From: an uncultured Clostridia bacterium
GTDB lineage: Bacteria; Bacillota; Clostridia; Oscillospirales; Acutalibacteraceae
Direction: 5' to 3'
Assembly (NCBI GenBank): GCA_947628175.1
Contig: CANQZA010000001.1
Coordinates: 68,883-121,549, forward strand
DNA: 52,667 bases
A model generated the notes under the pieces. It made no database searches. It had not been told where the DNA came from and saw only the letters and a program-made list of their open reading frames with translations. This document shows positions 8,426 to 17,049 of the stretch, one piece after another. A program made the translations under genes and the position numbers. Position 1 is the first letter of the stretch; each line of letters starts with the position of its first letter.

Positions 8426-8975
8426 AAAAGAAATTTTACGCTATCTCAGAACATCCTCAAAAACCGATGATCAAAGACTGCTCAGCCTTATTGACAAATG
8501 CTGTGAAGAGGTGAACAGATGCGTTTCTCCGAAAACCATTTACAGGATACTGGATTGTACGGTAACACCGGACAGTCTTATAATAGGCAATACAGCCTTT
8601 TCAAGCAAAAGGCTTGCACAAAATCTTGCGGGGTGTAAAAAAGTATGCGTTTTTGCCGCGACGCTCGGCACGGAATGTGACAGGCTGCTCAGAACCTACT
8701 CGTCGGATAACATTTCACGGGCAATGGTTTTGCAGGCTTGCCTTGCATCAAAAATCGAAGAGGTCTGCGACGGCGTTGAGGACGAGCTGCGGCTTCGGGG
8801 ATACAGCCTGAGACAAAGATATTCACCGGGGTATTTTGACCTTGACATAAAAGAAAACAAAAAAATATTTGAGCTTATGGAAATAACAAAGCGTATCGGA
8901 ATCACGCTTACTGACACATACCAGATGGTGCCTACAAAATCCGTTACCGCTTTTATAGGTATTGAAAATGATTAG
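8418..8975 (+). CDS. Stand-alone methionine synthase reactivation-domain protein
   Basis: A 185-residue protein corresponding to the C-terminal activation domain of cobalamin-dependent methionine synthase. The conserved SAM-site segment is seen as RYSPGYFDLDI, followed by TDTYQMVPTKSVTAFIGI. This domain binds SAM and donates the methyl group that rescues oxidised cob(II)alamin. Here it is a separate polypeptide, which fits the metH next door that lacks it. The ATG at 8418 overlaps the metF stop by 8 nt, and its own stop overlaps metH by 8 nt, so the three genes are translationally coupled. Reductive electron donor unknown. Confidence 0.9.
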   Translation: MNRKEILRYLRTSSKTDDQRLLSLIDKCCEEVNRCVSPKTIYRILDCTVTPDSLIIGNTAFSSKRLAQNLAGCKKVCVFAATLGTECDRLLRTYSSDNISRAMVLQACLASKIEEVCDGVEDELRLRGYSLRQRYSPGYFDLDIKENKKIFELMEITKRIGITLTDTYQMVPTKSVTAFIGIEND

Positions 8976-11280
8976 ATTTTTTGACGGCGGAATGGGAAGT
9001 ATGCTAAACCTTTCAGCAGGCGAACTCCCCGAAAAACTGAATATAACCGATCCTGACAGAGTATTTGCCGTTCACAGGGCATATGCACAGGCAGGTGCCG
9101 AATTTATTACGACAAATACTTTCGGTGCCAATTCTCTTAAATATGACAATGTTGAACAGCTTGTAAAAGCAGGTGTTTCGCTTGCCAAAAAAGCCGGCAA
9201 AAAGGTTGCTCTTGACATCGGCCCTACAGGCAGACTTCTAAAACCCATGGGCGACCTTGATTTTGAAACCGCGGTCACTCTTTTTTCAGAGGTTGTGCGA
9301 GCAGGCGCACCGGGCAGCGATGTTGTTATTATTGAAACCATGAGCGACACTTATGAACTTAAGGCTGCCGTGCTTGCTGCGAAGGAAAACTGCGGTCTGC
9401 CCGTTATCGCATCCATGATTTTTGATGAAAAAGGCAGGCTGCTTACGGGTGCTGACATACAGACTTCATGCGCAATGCTGGAGGGCCTTGGTGTTGATGT
9501 TATCGGCATTAACTGCGGATTAGGTCCAAAACAGATGCTTTCTCTTACAAATGAGCTTCACCGATATAGCTCACTTCCTATTCTTGTTATGCCGAATGCG
9601 GGTCTGCCCGAATCGGTAAACGGTAAAACGGTTTACAATGTTTCCCCTGAAGAATTTGCAAAGGATATGAAAAAAATCGCGCAGATCGGCGTATCCTATC
9701 TCGGCGGCTGCTGCGGAACCACACCCGAACATATCAAAAAAATGACAGAGCTTTGCTCAGACATTCCCGCTGTTCTCCCCAAAAAGAAAAACAGCACGGT
9801 TGTCACATCATACTCATCCGCTGTCGAAATCGGCGCAAAGCCGGTGATTATTGGCGAACGCATTAACCCAACGGGCAAAAAGCTGTTTAAGGAGGCACTC
9901 AGAAAAAACGACCTTGATTATATAATCAAGGAGGGACTTTCACAGCAGGAAAAAGGTGCACATATACTTGATGTAAATGTGGGACTGCCCGAAATTGACG
10001 AGGTTAAAATGCTAAGTGACGCAGTATTTTCTCTTCAAAGCGTTCTTCCGCTTCCGCTTCAGCTTGACTCCTCCGACCCGCTTGCCCTTGAAAGAGCCAT
10101 GAGAATTTACAACGGAAAGCCGATGGTAAATTCAGTTAACGGCAAAAAGTCCTCCATGGAGGCTGTATTTCCGCTTGTAAAAAAATACGGTGGCGTTGTC
10201 GTCTGCCTTTGCCTCGATGAAAACGGAATACCTCAAACCGCCCGGGGCAGAATTGAAATAGCAAAAAAAATCATTTCGACCGCTCAAAATTACGGTATAG
10301 AAAAAAAAGACCTGGTTATTGATGCCCTTACAATGACGATATCCACAAACAAGGATAATGCCATTGAGACGCTCAAGGCAGTAAATTATATTAGAAATGA
10401 GCTTGGTACAGGAACTGTGCTCGGTGTGTCAAACATAAGCTTCGGACTGCCGAAGAGGGAAGCAATCAACACTGCCTTTTTTACCCTTGCGCTTGAAAAC
10501 GGGCTTTCGGCAGGAATTATCAATCCGTTGAGCGAAGGAATGATGAATGCGTATTATTCCTTCAATGCGCTGTCTGGTTTTGATGACAACTGCACAGAGT
10601 ATATAGACTCCGTAACCGCGTTCGCACACAATCCGGCCGTCGGTTTATCGTCCATGGATTTAAAAACAGCTATAATCAAAGGCATGCGCGATGACGCGGG
10701 GGTCTGTGCAAAGGAGCTTTTGAGGGATACTCAACCTCTTGATATTATAAATAATTACATTATTCCTGCGCTTGACACGGTGGGAGCCGGATTTGAGAAA
10801 AATAAAATTTTTCTCCCTCAGCTTTTAATGAGCGCCGACTCAGCCAAGGAAGCGTTTGATGTCATTAAAGAGCACCTTGTTATGACGGGCACGCAGACAA
10901 AAAGTGAAAATAAAATCATTATTGCAACCGTTGAGGGCGATATTCACGATATCGGTAAAAATATAGTAAAAGTGCTTTTGTCCAATTATGGCTTTGATGT
11001 CATTGACCTCGGCAAGGATGTAAAATGCGAAACAGTGCTTGCGGAGACTGTCAGGCACAACGCAAAGCTTGTTGCGCTCTCTGCCCTGATGACAACGACA
11101 GTTCCGAATATGGAAAAGACTATCCGGCTTATTCACGAAAACACTGACGCCAAAACACTTGTCGGCGGTGCTGTTCTTACAAAATCATACGCAGATATGA
11201 TAGACGCCGATTTTTATGCCAAGGACGCTATGGAAAGTGTAAGAATCGCCAAATCATATTTCGGAGGTGATGAAAAATGA
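8968..11280 (+). CDS. metH: Cobalamin-dependent methionine synthase, short form without reactivation domain
   Basis: A 770-residue enzyme that transfers the methyl group from 5-methyl-THF via cobalamin to homocysteine. Domains in order: homocysteine methyltransferase barrel (about 1-290) with zinc ligands Cys183 (GINCGLG) and Cys248/Cys249 (GGCCGTTPEH); pterin-binding domain (about 295-560; VIIGERINPTGKKLFKEAL, ILDVNVGLPEID); cap and B12-binding domain (about 575-765) with the DxHxxG motif DIHDIG and axial His660. Full-length E. coli MetH has about 1227 residues; the missing activation domain is encoded by the preceding gene. The start ATG 8968 overlaps the previous stop; the last codons overlap the Rrf2 gene as ATGA. 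Cofactor dependence implies cobalamin uptake or synthesis elsewhere. Confidence 0.96.
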   Translation: MIRFFDGGMGSMLNLSAGELPEKLNITDPDRVFAVHRAYAQAGAEFITTNTFGANSLKYDNVEQLVKAGVSLAKKAGKKVALDIGPTGRLLKPMGDLDFETAVTLFSEVVRAGAPGSDVVIIETMSDTYELKAAVLAAKENCGLPVIASMIFDEKGRLLTGADIQTSCAMLEGLGVDVIGINCGLGPKQMLSLTNELHRYSSLPILVMPNAGLPESVNGKTVYNVSPEEFAKDMKKIAQIGVSYLGGCCGTTPEHIKKMTELCSDIPAVLPKKKNSTVVTSYSSAVEIGAKPVIIGERINPTGKKLFKEALRKNDLDYIIKEGLSQQEKGAHILDVNVGLPEIDEVKMLSDAVFSLQSVLPLPLQLDSSDPLALERAMRIYNGKPMVNSVNGKKSSMEAVFPLVKKYGGVVVCLCLDENGIPQTARGRIEIAKKIISTAQNYGIEKKDLVIDALTMTISTNKDNAIETLKAVNYIRNELGTGTVLGVSNISFGLPKREAINTAFFTLALENGLSAGIINPLSEGMMNAYYSFNALSGFDDNCTEYIDSVTAFAHNPAVGLSSMDLKTAIIKGMRDDAGVCAKELLRDTQPLDIINNYIIPALDTVGAGFEKNKIFLPQLLMSADSAKEAFDVIKEHLVMTGTQTKSENKIIIATVEGDIHDIGKNIVKVLLSNYGFDVIDLGKDVKCETVLAETVRHNAKLVALSALMTTTVPNMEKTIRLIHENTDAKTLVGGAVLTKSYADMIDADFYAKDAMESVRIAKSYFGGDEK

Positions 11281-11669
11281 TGGTTTCAACAAAAGGCAGA
11301 TACGCCCTTCGTATCATGCTCTATCTTGCTGTGAATCAGAGTGACGGCGCAGTATCCCTGAAGGACATTGCCGAAAAAGAGGGTATCGGCATAAAATATC
11401 TTGAAATAATCGTATCCTCCCTTATCAAGGGCGGTCTGCTTGAAAGCACCCGGGGCAAAAACGGAGGATACAGACTAAACCGCCCTCCCGAAAAATATAC
11501 CATTTCCGAAATCCTCAATACCGCAGAGGGAAGTCTTGCGCCGGTTGCCTGTGTTGAAACAGACATCTGTGAAAACGCTGATTTCTGCAAAACATATACA
11601 CTATGGAAAGAGCTTGACGATGTTATAGAAAAATTTTTATCGTCAAAAACACTGGCAGATATTATGTAA
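11277..11669 (+). CDS. Rrf2-family regulator with IscR-type iron-sulfur cysteines
   Basis: A 130-residue winged-helix repressor. The N-terminus MVSTKGRYALRIMLYLA and the wing GKNGGYRLNRPPE are hallmark Rrf2 features. Three cysteines, C92, C98 and C104, have the same C-x5-C-x5-C spacing that binds [2Fe-2S] in IscR, so cluster sensing is likely. The start overlaps the metH stop (ATGA) with GGAGG 9 nt upstream. No isc or suf genes are nearby. Placement at the end of the metF-metH operon suggests control of methionine or B12 methyl metabolism, or autoregulation, in response to iron-sulfur or redox state (inference). CymR-type cysteine regulators of this family lack these cysteines. Confidence 0.9.
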   Translation: MMVSTKGRYALRIMLYLAVNQSDGAVSLKDIAEKEGIGIKYLEIIVSSLIKGGLLESTRGKNGGYRLNRPPEKYTISEILNTAEGSLAPVACVETDICENADFCKTYTLWKELDDVIEKFLSSKTLADIM

Positions 11670-11711
11670 ATCATTTGTTTAAATGACCGGTAAAACGAGT
11701 ATAAGACAAAG

Positions 11712-11740
11712 AAACCGCCCTGAAGAATCAGGGCGGTTTT
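11712..11740 (+). terminator. Terminator between the Rrf2 gene and the convergent small membrane gene
   Basis: A 12-bp perfect stem AAACCGCCCTGA / TCAGGGCGGTTT with an AGAA loop, 42 nt past the Rrf2 stop and 2 nt from the stop of the opposing gene. It can act on both strands (TTTT then TACT on plus; TTTCTTTGTCT on minus). Confidence 0.8.
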
Positions 11741-11741
11741 A

Positions 11742-12074
11742 CTATCCGAGAAAGAAATATCCGAGCGCTCCCCATATACTGGTGAGCATCACAAGCAGCT
11801 TTGACAACACCGTTGGTCTTGAAGCCGCAACTGCCGCGATAATCGCAATTGCCGACGGCACAAGTCCGAGCCACGCAATAATAATCTGAGGTTTAAGTCC
11901 CGGGGGCAGAGAGGTTGCGTCAATAACCGTAACAAGTATTCCAAGCATTACGGCAAGCGAAAAGAAGATCTTATGAACAAGCGTCTCCCTTGCAGGCAGA
12001 AACATAAATATGCCTGTCACGCCAAACGAAAAAAGTATTACAACCTCCAAAAGAAAGAGCGGACTGAGTGCCAT
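11742..12074 (-). CDS. Small membrane protein of unknown function
   Basis: A 110-residue protein with about four hydrophobic segments and few charged residues: LFLLEVVILFSFGVTGIFMF, IFFSLAVMLGILVTVI, AWLGLVPSAIAIIAAVAA and LLVMLTSIWGALGYFFLG. GGGAG lies 8 nt before the ATG at 12072-12074. The even helix number and short loops suggest a simple integral membrane protein; I do not recognise the family. It is transcribed alone and convergent with the methionine operon. Confidence 0.75.
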   Translation of the reverse strand: MALSPLFLLEVVILFSFGVTGIFMFLPARETLVHKIFFSLAVMLGILVTVIDATSLPPGLKPQIIIAWLGLVPSAIAIIAAVAASRPTVLSKLLVMLTSIWGALGYFFLG

Positions 12075-12171
12075 AATTTTACTCCCTTCATCATAAATAT
12101 ATACTGATTATACCTTAATTCACGGTTTTTAGTCAAGCATAACAGAAAATACACGGGAGAAAGTGATTGAT

Positions 12172-12360
12172 ATGGAATATGCGGCAATTTTTGCAGGGAT
12201 TTCAGTTCTTGGGGTAATAGCAGTCTGCAAAATTATAAAAATAAGAAAGGGTAAAAAAATAAAATGTCAGTACAATTGCCGAAACTGCCCCTATTCATGC
12301 AACTGCAAATATGAAAACAACAACGGCTCAAAAGATTCTGCGCATTCTAAAGTTAAATAA
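12172..12360 (+). CDS. Small single-pass membrane protein with a cysteine cluster
   Basis: A 62-residue protein: an N-terminal hydrophobic helix (about 4-23), a basic stretch (IRKGKKIK), then five cysteines at 32, 36, 39, 43 and 45 (CQYNCRNCPYSCNC) and a polar tail. The arrangement recalls FeoB-associated cysteine-rich membrane proteins, but no feo genes are near and the spacing is its own; metal binding is only inference. GGGAGA precedes by 11 nt; an in-frame GTG at 12163 is an alternative start but sits only 3 nt from the ribosome site. Confidence 0.68.
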   Translation: MEYAAIFAGISVLGVIAVCKIIKIRKGKKIKCQYNCRNCPYSCNCKYENNNGSKDSAHSKVK

Positions 12361-12374
12361 ATGTTAAAAATATA

Positions 12375-12403
12375 TTGAGTTATTGTTAATATGATGATAT
12401 AAT
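12375..12403 (+). promoter_or_regulatory. Promoter of the GPH symporter operon
   Basis: TTGAGT (12375-12380), 17-bp spacer, TATAAT (12398-12403), 37 nt before the ATG at 12441. Confidence 0.7.
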
Positions 12404-12440
12404 AGTAGCGATTAAAATATATCGGAAGAGAGGTTTCTTT

Positions 12441-13955
12441 ATGGCAAAAACGAAGTCCGGTGCCGGCACGGCAGCGGCAGAAAAAAAGTATATGAAGCCA
12501 TCAGAAATTGTTACCTTTGGTATCGGGTTATTCGGTGTAGCTTTACTTACCGGCTGGATGCCTGACTATACCACAACATTTTTTGCTGACTTCGCCTTCA
12601 AGGGAAAAGGCTTTGATTCAGCCTCCTTTGCAAATACCGTTTCACTCGTATTCGGCGTTGCAGGCTTTGTAGGCGCGATCTGCGAGCTTATAATCGGTAT
12701 TCTTGTTGACAGAACAAAAACAAAACTCGGCAAAGTAAAGCCTTGGATCGGTTTCGGCGCAATTCCGCTCGCAATCATTTCGTTGCTCGTTTTTGTAGCA
12801 CCTAATACCGCAAGCCTCGGAATCGCCTCTGTATGGATGTTTATTATCTATTCTCTGTACACTGCCGTTTCCTGTGCCGTTGAGTCGCCGTCAAACTGCT
12901 TCGGCGCTCTGTGCTCGCCTAACCCCAGCGAAAGAGGAGACGCTATTTCCATCGCTTCATTCCTTCGTTCGGTAGGTCAGTCAGGCGGTCAGGTGGTCAT
13001 CATTGTTGTCGGCGCTGTTATGAAAATGCTCATGGGTCAGCAGCAGTTTAAAAACGCGGAAGGTCAGGGTCTTGACCTTATCATTTCTACTGCAATATGC
13101 GCCTTGGGAATGGTCATTTTCGTAATGATTTTCTTTGCAAACAACAAAGAGCGCGTTCCTTACACAACAGAAAAGGTATCCCTTGCGGAGTCGATCAAGC
13201 TTGTTTTTACAAACAAAAACCTGCTTATGGTTTCACTCACAAAACTTGCCGGTTTCGGCAGAGGTGTATACGGCACAGTATCACTTTACATAGCGATTTA
13301 TCTTTTAGGTTCAAAGGGCTTAAAGCTTGCGCTTATGCTTCCCATGGGAATCGGAACCGCTGTCGGAATGCTCCTTGTTAAGGCAGTCCTCAAAAAATTC
13401 TCCACAAAGAAAACATATATTATTTTCTGTATTTACGGTGCTTCTTCACTTGCAATACTGTTTATTGTTTCAAAGGCTATCGGCTTCAGCTCAAGTCTTG
13501 TCATTCCGTTTTTGATTCTCAATTTCTTCTGCGGACTCCAGCACGGCAACACAAATGTTACGCCTAACATTATGATTGCCGACTGTGTTGACGAAATGGA
13601 ATACAAAACAGGAAAAAGGCAGGAGGGTCTTGCCTACGCGGGCTTTGGTCTTTTTTCAAAAATTGCGTCCGCGTTTACAAAATACCTTGGTCCTTTCCTT
13701 GTTTATACATGGTCAGGCTACCATTTTTCACAGGATCCGAATGTTGCATACGCATCTCAGACGGACTCCACACTTTCAAAATTCCTTGCAATTTATACAA
13801 TCATTCCGGCTATATTTGTCATTTTACAAGGTGTTCCTATCCTGTTTTATGACATGGTCGGCGAAAAGAAAGAAAAAATTACCGCCGCTCTTGCTGAAAA
13901 GAGAGCAGCACAGGCCGCTGATGACGACAGCGAACCTGATGTAATTGCAGAGTAA
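12441..13955 (+). CDS. MFS transporter, glycoside-pentoside-hexuronide:cation symporter type
   Basis: A 504-residue permease with about twelve membrane segments. It carries GPH (MelB/XylP-like) features: an N-terminal segment ending in MPDYTTTFFADF, then GILVDRTKTKLGKVKPWI, the typical loop 2-3 motif (D-x-T-x-T-x-x-G-K-x-R/K-P), and FGALCSPNPSERGDAISIASF, a conserved GPH loop. A charged tail (EKKEKITAALAEKRAAQAADDD) is cytoplasmic. It probably imports a sugar or glycoside with Na+ or H+; the substrate cannot be read from sequence, and no glycosidase lies beside it. It is followed 14 nt later by an anchored protein of unknown function, with which it likely forms an operon. Confidence 0.88.
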   Translation: MAKTKSGAGTAAAEKKYMKPSEIVTFGIGLFGVALLTGWMPDYTTTFFADFAFKGKGFDSASFANTVSLVFGVAGFVGAICELIIGILVDRTKTKLGKVKPWIGFGAIPLAIISLLVFVAPNTASLGIASVWMFIIYSLYTAVSCAVESPSNCFGALCSPNPSERGDAISIASFLRSVGQSGGQVVIIVVGAVMKMLMGQQQFKNAEGQGLDLIISTAICALGMVIFVMIFFANNKERVPYTTEKVSLAESIKLVFTNKNLLMVSLTKLAGFGRGVYGTVSLYIAIYLLGSKGLKLALMLPMGIGTAVGMLLVKAVLKKFSTKKTYIIFCIYGASSLAILFIVSKAIGFSSSLVIPFLILNFFCGLQHGNTNVTPNIMIADCVDEMEYKTGKRQEGLAYAGFGLFSKIASAFTKYLGPFLVYTWSGYHFSQDPNVAYASQTDSTLSKFLAIYTIIPAIFVILQGVPILFYDMVGEKKEKITAALAEKRAAQAADDDSEPDVIAE

Positions 13956-13969
13956 GGAGGTAGCAGATA

Positions 13970-14974
13970 ATGGCAAAAAAAGAGTTTAAAGCCGGTCTTT
14001 ATGCAATCACCGCAGGTATTTTTACCGCAATTGCACTGGTTGCTATCACGATTTTTGCGTTTACAACGAGATACACCGCGTTCTCTCCTGAAAAGGTTGC
14101 ACAGACATATGTTGACACAATTATTCAGACAGGCGACGGATATAACGCGTATAAGAATACACTCGTATCCAGAAACGCAAAATACGGTGATTTTGTTTAC
14201 AACGCTTATATGCTTCCTTACACCAATAACGGCGACGATGTAAAGCAGGCGGAATTTGTAGGCACAGGCTCAGAGGAAGAAGCAAAGGCGCTGGACGCCG
14301 TTTATTCAAGAATGTATAAGTATTACATTGAGCTTATCAAAACATACGGTCTTGATAATTATGACGCTGTTTTCAGCAATTATTTTGCTGAGCTTTCCCA
14401 GGTAAGAAAAGAAGTTTACGGCGACGAGTATATGGACAGAGATTTTATGTTCGGCGCTTTTGAATCGAATGTGTCCCAATACGGAATGAGCCTTACGGGT
14501 ACTGACGAAGAAATCGCTGAGGACGGAAAAACCGTTATTCAGGAAAAAACCATCGGCAAGTACCAGCAGCTTTACGGCGAGGACTATAAGCTCACCACTA
14601 AGGTCACCGAGTGCACACCGCTTACCGGCGATGAGGTAAAAGATTATGTGGAGCATTACAACAATACAATTGCTCCGATGAAAGAGCTTGGCGCGCAGAG
14701 AGCCGAGCAGTTTAAGCTTGAAGATACAACAAAAGAGAAAAAAATCCTCTTCATCAAAAAAACAGAGGAAATTAAAAACAAATCCAATTTCATAGGCGCT
14801 TACGAAAAGGTTGTCTGCGATGATATTACCGCAGTTGACAGATGTACCGTAGATGTGACTCTTGCGGACGGTACTCCGGTCGCAACGCAGGAGGTTTATG
14901 TTGTTCAGATCGGCAATAGCTGGTATGTTGATAACACAACCATAAACACCTCGGGTCTTTACCTCGCGCTGTAA
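13970..14974 (+). CDS. Membrane-anchored protein of unknown function, partner of the symporter
   Basis: A 334-residue protein with one N-terminal membrane helix (AGLYAITAGIFTAIALVAITIFAF) and a large, charged, probably extracytoplasmic domain rich in acidic residues and tyrosine. There are no cysteines forming a lipobox. It starts 14 nt after the transporter with AAGGAGGT upstream, so the two genes are almost certainly co-transcribed. No domain is recognised. Possible roles are an accessory to transport or an extracytoplasmic binding protein; both are guesses. Confidence 0.82.
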   Translation: MAKKEFKAGLYAITAGIFTAIALVAITIFAFTTRYTAFSPEKVAQTYVDTIIQTGDGYNAYKNTLVSRNAKYGDFVYNAYMLPYTNNGDDVKQAEFVGTGSEEEAKALDAVYSRMYKYYIELIKTYGLDNYDAVFSNYFAELSQVRKEVYGDEYMDRDFMFGAFESNVSQYGMSLTGTDEEIAEDGKTVIQEKTIGKYQQLYGEDYKLTTKVTECTPLTGDEVKDYVEHYNNTIAPMKELGAQRAEQFKLEDTTKEKKILFIKKTEEIKNKSNFIGAYEKVVCDDITAVDRCTVDVTLADGTPVATQEVYVVQIGNSWYVDNTTINTSGLYLAL

Positions 14975-14990
14975 TCGTTAAATATTATAA

Positions 14991-15041
14991 AGGTTCTGTA
15001 ACAGATGTTCATGCAGCATTTATTACAGAACCTGTTTTTTT
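14991..15041 (+). terminator. Terminator of the symporter operon
   Basis: AGGTTCTGTAA (14991-15001) pairs with TTACAGAACCT (15023-15033) and is followed by GTTTTTTT. It may also serve birA on the other strand. Confidence 0.85.
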
Positions 15042-15070
15042 ATCCTGTTTGAATCAAAAAATACAGAGCT

Positions 15071-16018
15071 TTATTTTCTTCTCACACTGATTTCGCTGCT
15101 GCGCAAAACTGTATATTCTCCGCTTTCGAGCCTTACAACAAGTCCGCCCGTCTCATCAATTTCAACCGCCGTGGCATGCTTCACTCTGCCGTTTTGAATA
15201 AAATCAATTTCTCTTCCGATGACAAACGAATGCCTGCGGTAATAATCCATAAAGCTTTTGTAGTCGCCGCCTGCAATAGTAAGAAACTGCCTTGCGGTCT
15301 CGGCAATCAGAGCGCTCCTGCTCACGCCTTCACCAAGGTTGCCTGCATTGTCGGCATATTCGGGAAAATCAATTGTCTTTATATTGATTCCTATACCTAC
15401 AATAACACTGTCAACAATCCCCGTCTCAAAATTCGTAACGGCTTCCGTCAAAATACCGCATATTTTGGCACCGTTGAAATATACATCATTAACCCATTTT
15501 ATCTCAGGCTTTTTATCCGTGAGCTTTTCAATCGCCTTGCACACTGCAACAGAGGCTGCTGTAGTTGCAGTGACAGCGTTTTGAAGCGTTGTTTTGGGAT
15601 GAATAACTATACTGAAATATACGCCTGTCATAGGCGGTGAATAAAAACGCTTTCCCTGACGACCTCTGCCGGCAGTCTGCTCATCGGCTGCGACAAGAAA
15701 AATGCCATCTTTTCCGTCCGCAATCAGTCTTTTACACGCGTTGTTGGTTGAATCAAGCGACGGATAGTACAGTACCGCAACATCATCCCTTCCAAGCTTT
15801 GAGGCAATACTCTGTGAGGAGATAAGATTGTTATTTTCACTAAGCCTGTAGCCTCTGTTGGTAACTGCATCAATATCATAACCCTCTCTTGAAAGTGATT
15901 TTACCGCTTTCCAAACGGCGGCACGGCTTTTATTGAATTTTTTTGCAAGTTCCTGCCCGCTTGTATATGTATTTACATTCATCAAAAGCTGCGCTAATAT
16001 ATCCTCTTTCAGTGACAT
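15071..16018 (-). CDS. birA: Biotin-protein ligase and biotin operon repressor
   Basis: A 315-residue bifunctional protein. Residues about 5-60 form a winged helix (LAKKFNKSRAAVWKAVKSL). The ligase core has GRGRQGKRFYSP, the biotinyl-adenylate loop, then KWVNDVYF and GIGINI, followed by the small C-terminal domain. It activates biotin with ATP and transfers it to the acceptor lysine of carboxylase subunits. The helix-turn-helix head implies it also represses biotin genes. GGAGGGG precedes the ATG at 16016-16018. It is the last gene of a minus-strand run after degV; a hairpin between them suggests partly separate transcription. Length is normal. Confidence 0.95.
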   Translation of the reverse strand: MSLKEDILAQLLMNVNTYTSGQELAKKFNKSRAAVWKAVKSLSREGYDIDAVTNRGYRLSENNNLISSQSIASKLGRDDVAVLYYPSLDSTNNACKRLIADGKDGIFLVAADEQTAGRGRQGKRFYSPPMTGVYFSIVIHPKTTLQNAVTATTAASVAVCKAIEKLTDKKPEIKWVNDVYFNGAKICGILTEAVTNFETGIVDSVIVGIGINIKTIDFPEYADNAGNLGEGVSRSALIAETARQFLTIAGGDYKSFMDYYRRHSFVIGREIDFIQNGRVKHATAVEIDETGGLVVRLESGEYTVLRSSEISVRRK

Positions 16019-16054
16019 TGTCTACTTCCCCTCCAAATCAGGTTTACAATTACA

Positions 16055-16090
16055 GAAAAACAATGCCGTCAAAGCAAGCACTTCAACGGC
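16055..16090 (-). terminator. Probable terminator after degV
   Basis: On the minus strand GCCGT (16086-16090) pairs with ACGGC (16065-16069), supported by inner AAG/CTT pairs, followed by ATTGTTTTT. The stem is interrupted, so strength is uncertain. Confidence 0.55.
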
Positions 16091-16097
16091 GGCAAAA

Positions 16098-16952
16098 TTA
16101 TTTTTTTATATAGAAAATCGCCAGCGTTTTTGGTCCGCAGTGTGAGGAAATGGTACATCCTGCATCCGCGGTAATGATTTCACCAAACGCGGCCTTGCCC
16201 TCAATAACGCCTTTTGCAAAGCTTATCATCTGGCTGCTTACCCCACCGCTGTGGGCAATTACAATTCTTGAAGTGTCAATCTTATTAACCTCTCTCAGGC
16301 AGTCATTTATATATTGCTTATAGACAATATCCTGCTTGCCTCTGTATTTTCTGAGCACATCCAGCGTTCCGCTTTTCGGATCAACACCGATACTCGGCTT
16401 TATTCCCAGAAGATTGGCGCCGAATCGCGCGACAGAAGAGCATCTTCCGCCTTTGTGGAGATATTCAAGATTATCCAGAACAAATGTTGTGCTCACCTTT
16501 GGGACAAGGGAATTAACCCTATTATATATTTTTTTTGCGTCAAATCCCTTTTTCCTGAAATCACACGCTTTAAGAACAAGAAGCCCCATACCTGTACACA
16601 GGCTCTTTGAATCAACGCAGTAAACATTATCAAAATCAGCAGCGGCTATACACGAATTCTGATAGCTCGAAGATATTGCGGATGAAAGACCGATATGAAC
16701 AACAGAATTCCCCCGTTCTGTCAAACTTTTGAAAACATCGTAATACTGATTCGGCGTAACTGCTGATGTCTTTGGCAGAATACCCGTCTTTGCGACATAA
16801 TCATAAATATCCTGCGGGTGAATATCAACACCGTCAAAATACGATTTTTCTCCAAGCAAAACAGAAAGCGGAAAAATTATTATGCCGTTGTATTCAATCA
16901 ATTTTGACGGAAGATCGCATGTTGAATCCGCAGTAATAACAACATTTTTCAC
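16098..16952 (-). CDS. DegV-family fatty-acid-binding protein
   Basis: A 284-residue protein of the DegV family, which bind a long-chain fatty acid and in some species deliver it to the FakA kinase. Motifs seen: ITADSTCDLP at the N-terminus, DGVDIHPQDIYDYV, LPKTSAVTPNQYYDVF, HIGLSSAISSSYQNS and VDSKSLCTGMGLLVL. The start is a GTG at 16950-16952 preceded by AGGTGAGG; no better ATG exists in frame. No fakA is in the window, and DegV paralogues are common in Clostridia, so the exact lipid and partner are open. Confidence 0.93.
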   Translation of the reverse strand: MKNVVITADSTCDLPSKLIEYNGIIIFPLSVLLGEKSYFDGVDIHPQDIYDYVAKTGILPKTSAVTPNQYYDVFKSLTERGNSVVHIGLSSAISSSYQNSCIAAADFDNVYCVDSKSLCTGMGLLVLKACDFRKKGFDAKKIYNRVNSLVPKVSTTFVLDNLEYLHKGGRCSSVARFGANLLGIKPSIGVDPKSGTLDVLRKYRGKQDIVYKQYINDCLREVNKIDTSRIVIAHSGGVSSQMISFAKGVIEGKAAFGEIITADAGCTISSHCGPKTLAIFYIKK

Positions 16953-17049
16953 TTCATCCTCACCTTTCAGTGGAAGAGTATAGCATATAAATATTTCATA
17001 ATCAATACAAACGGGGTTTGTTTAGTTTTAATTTATATTTTAATTTTAA

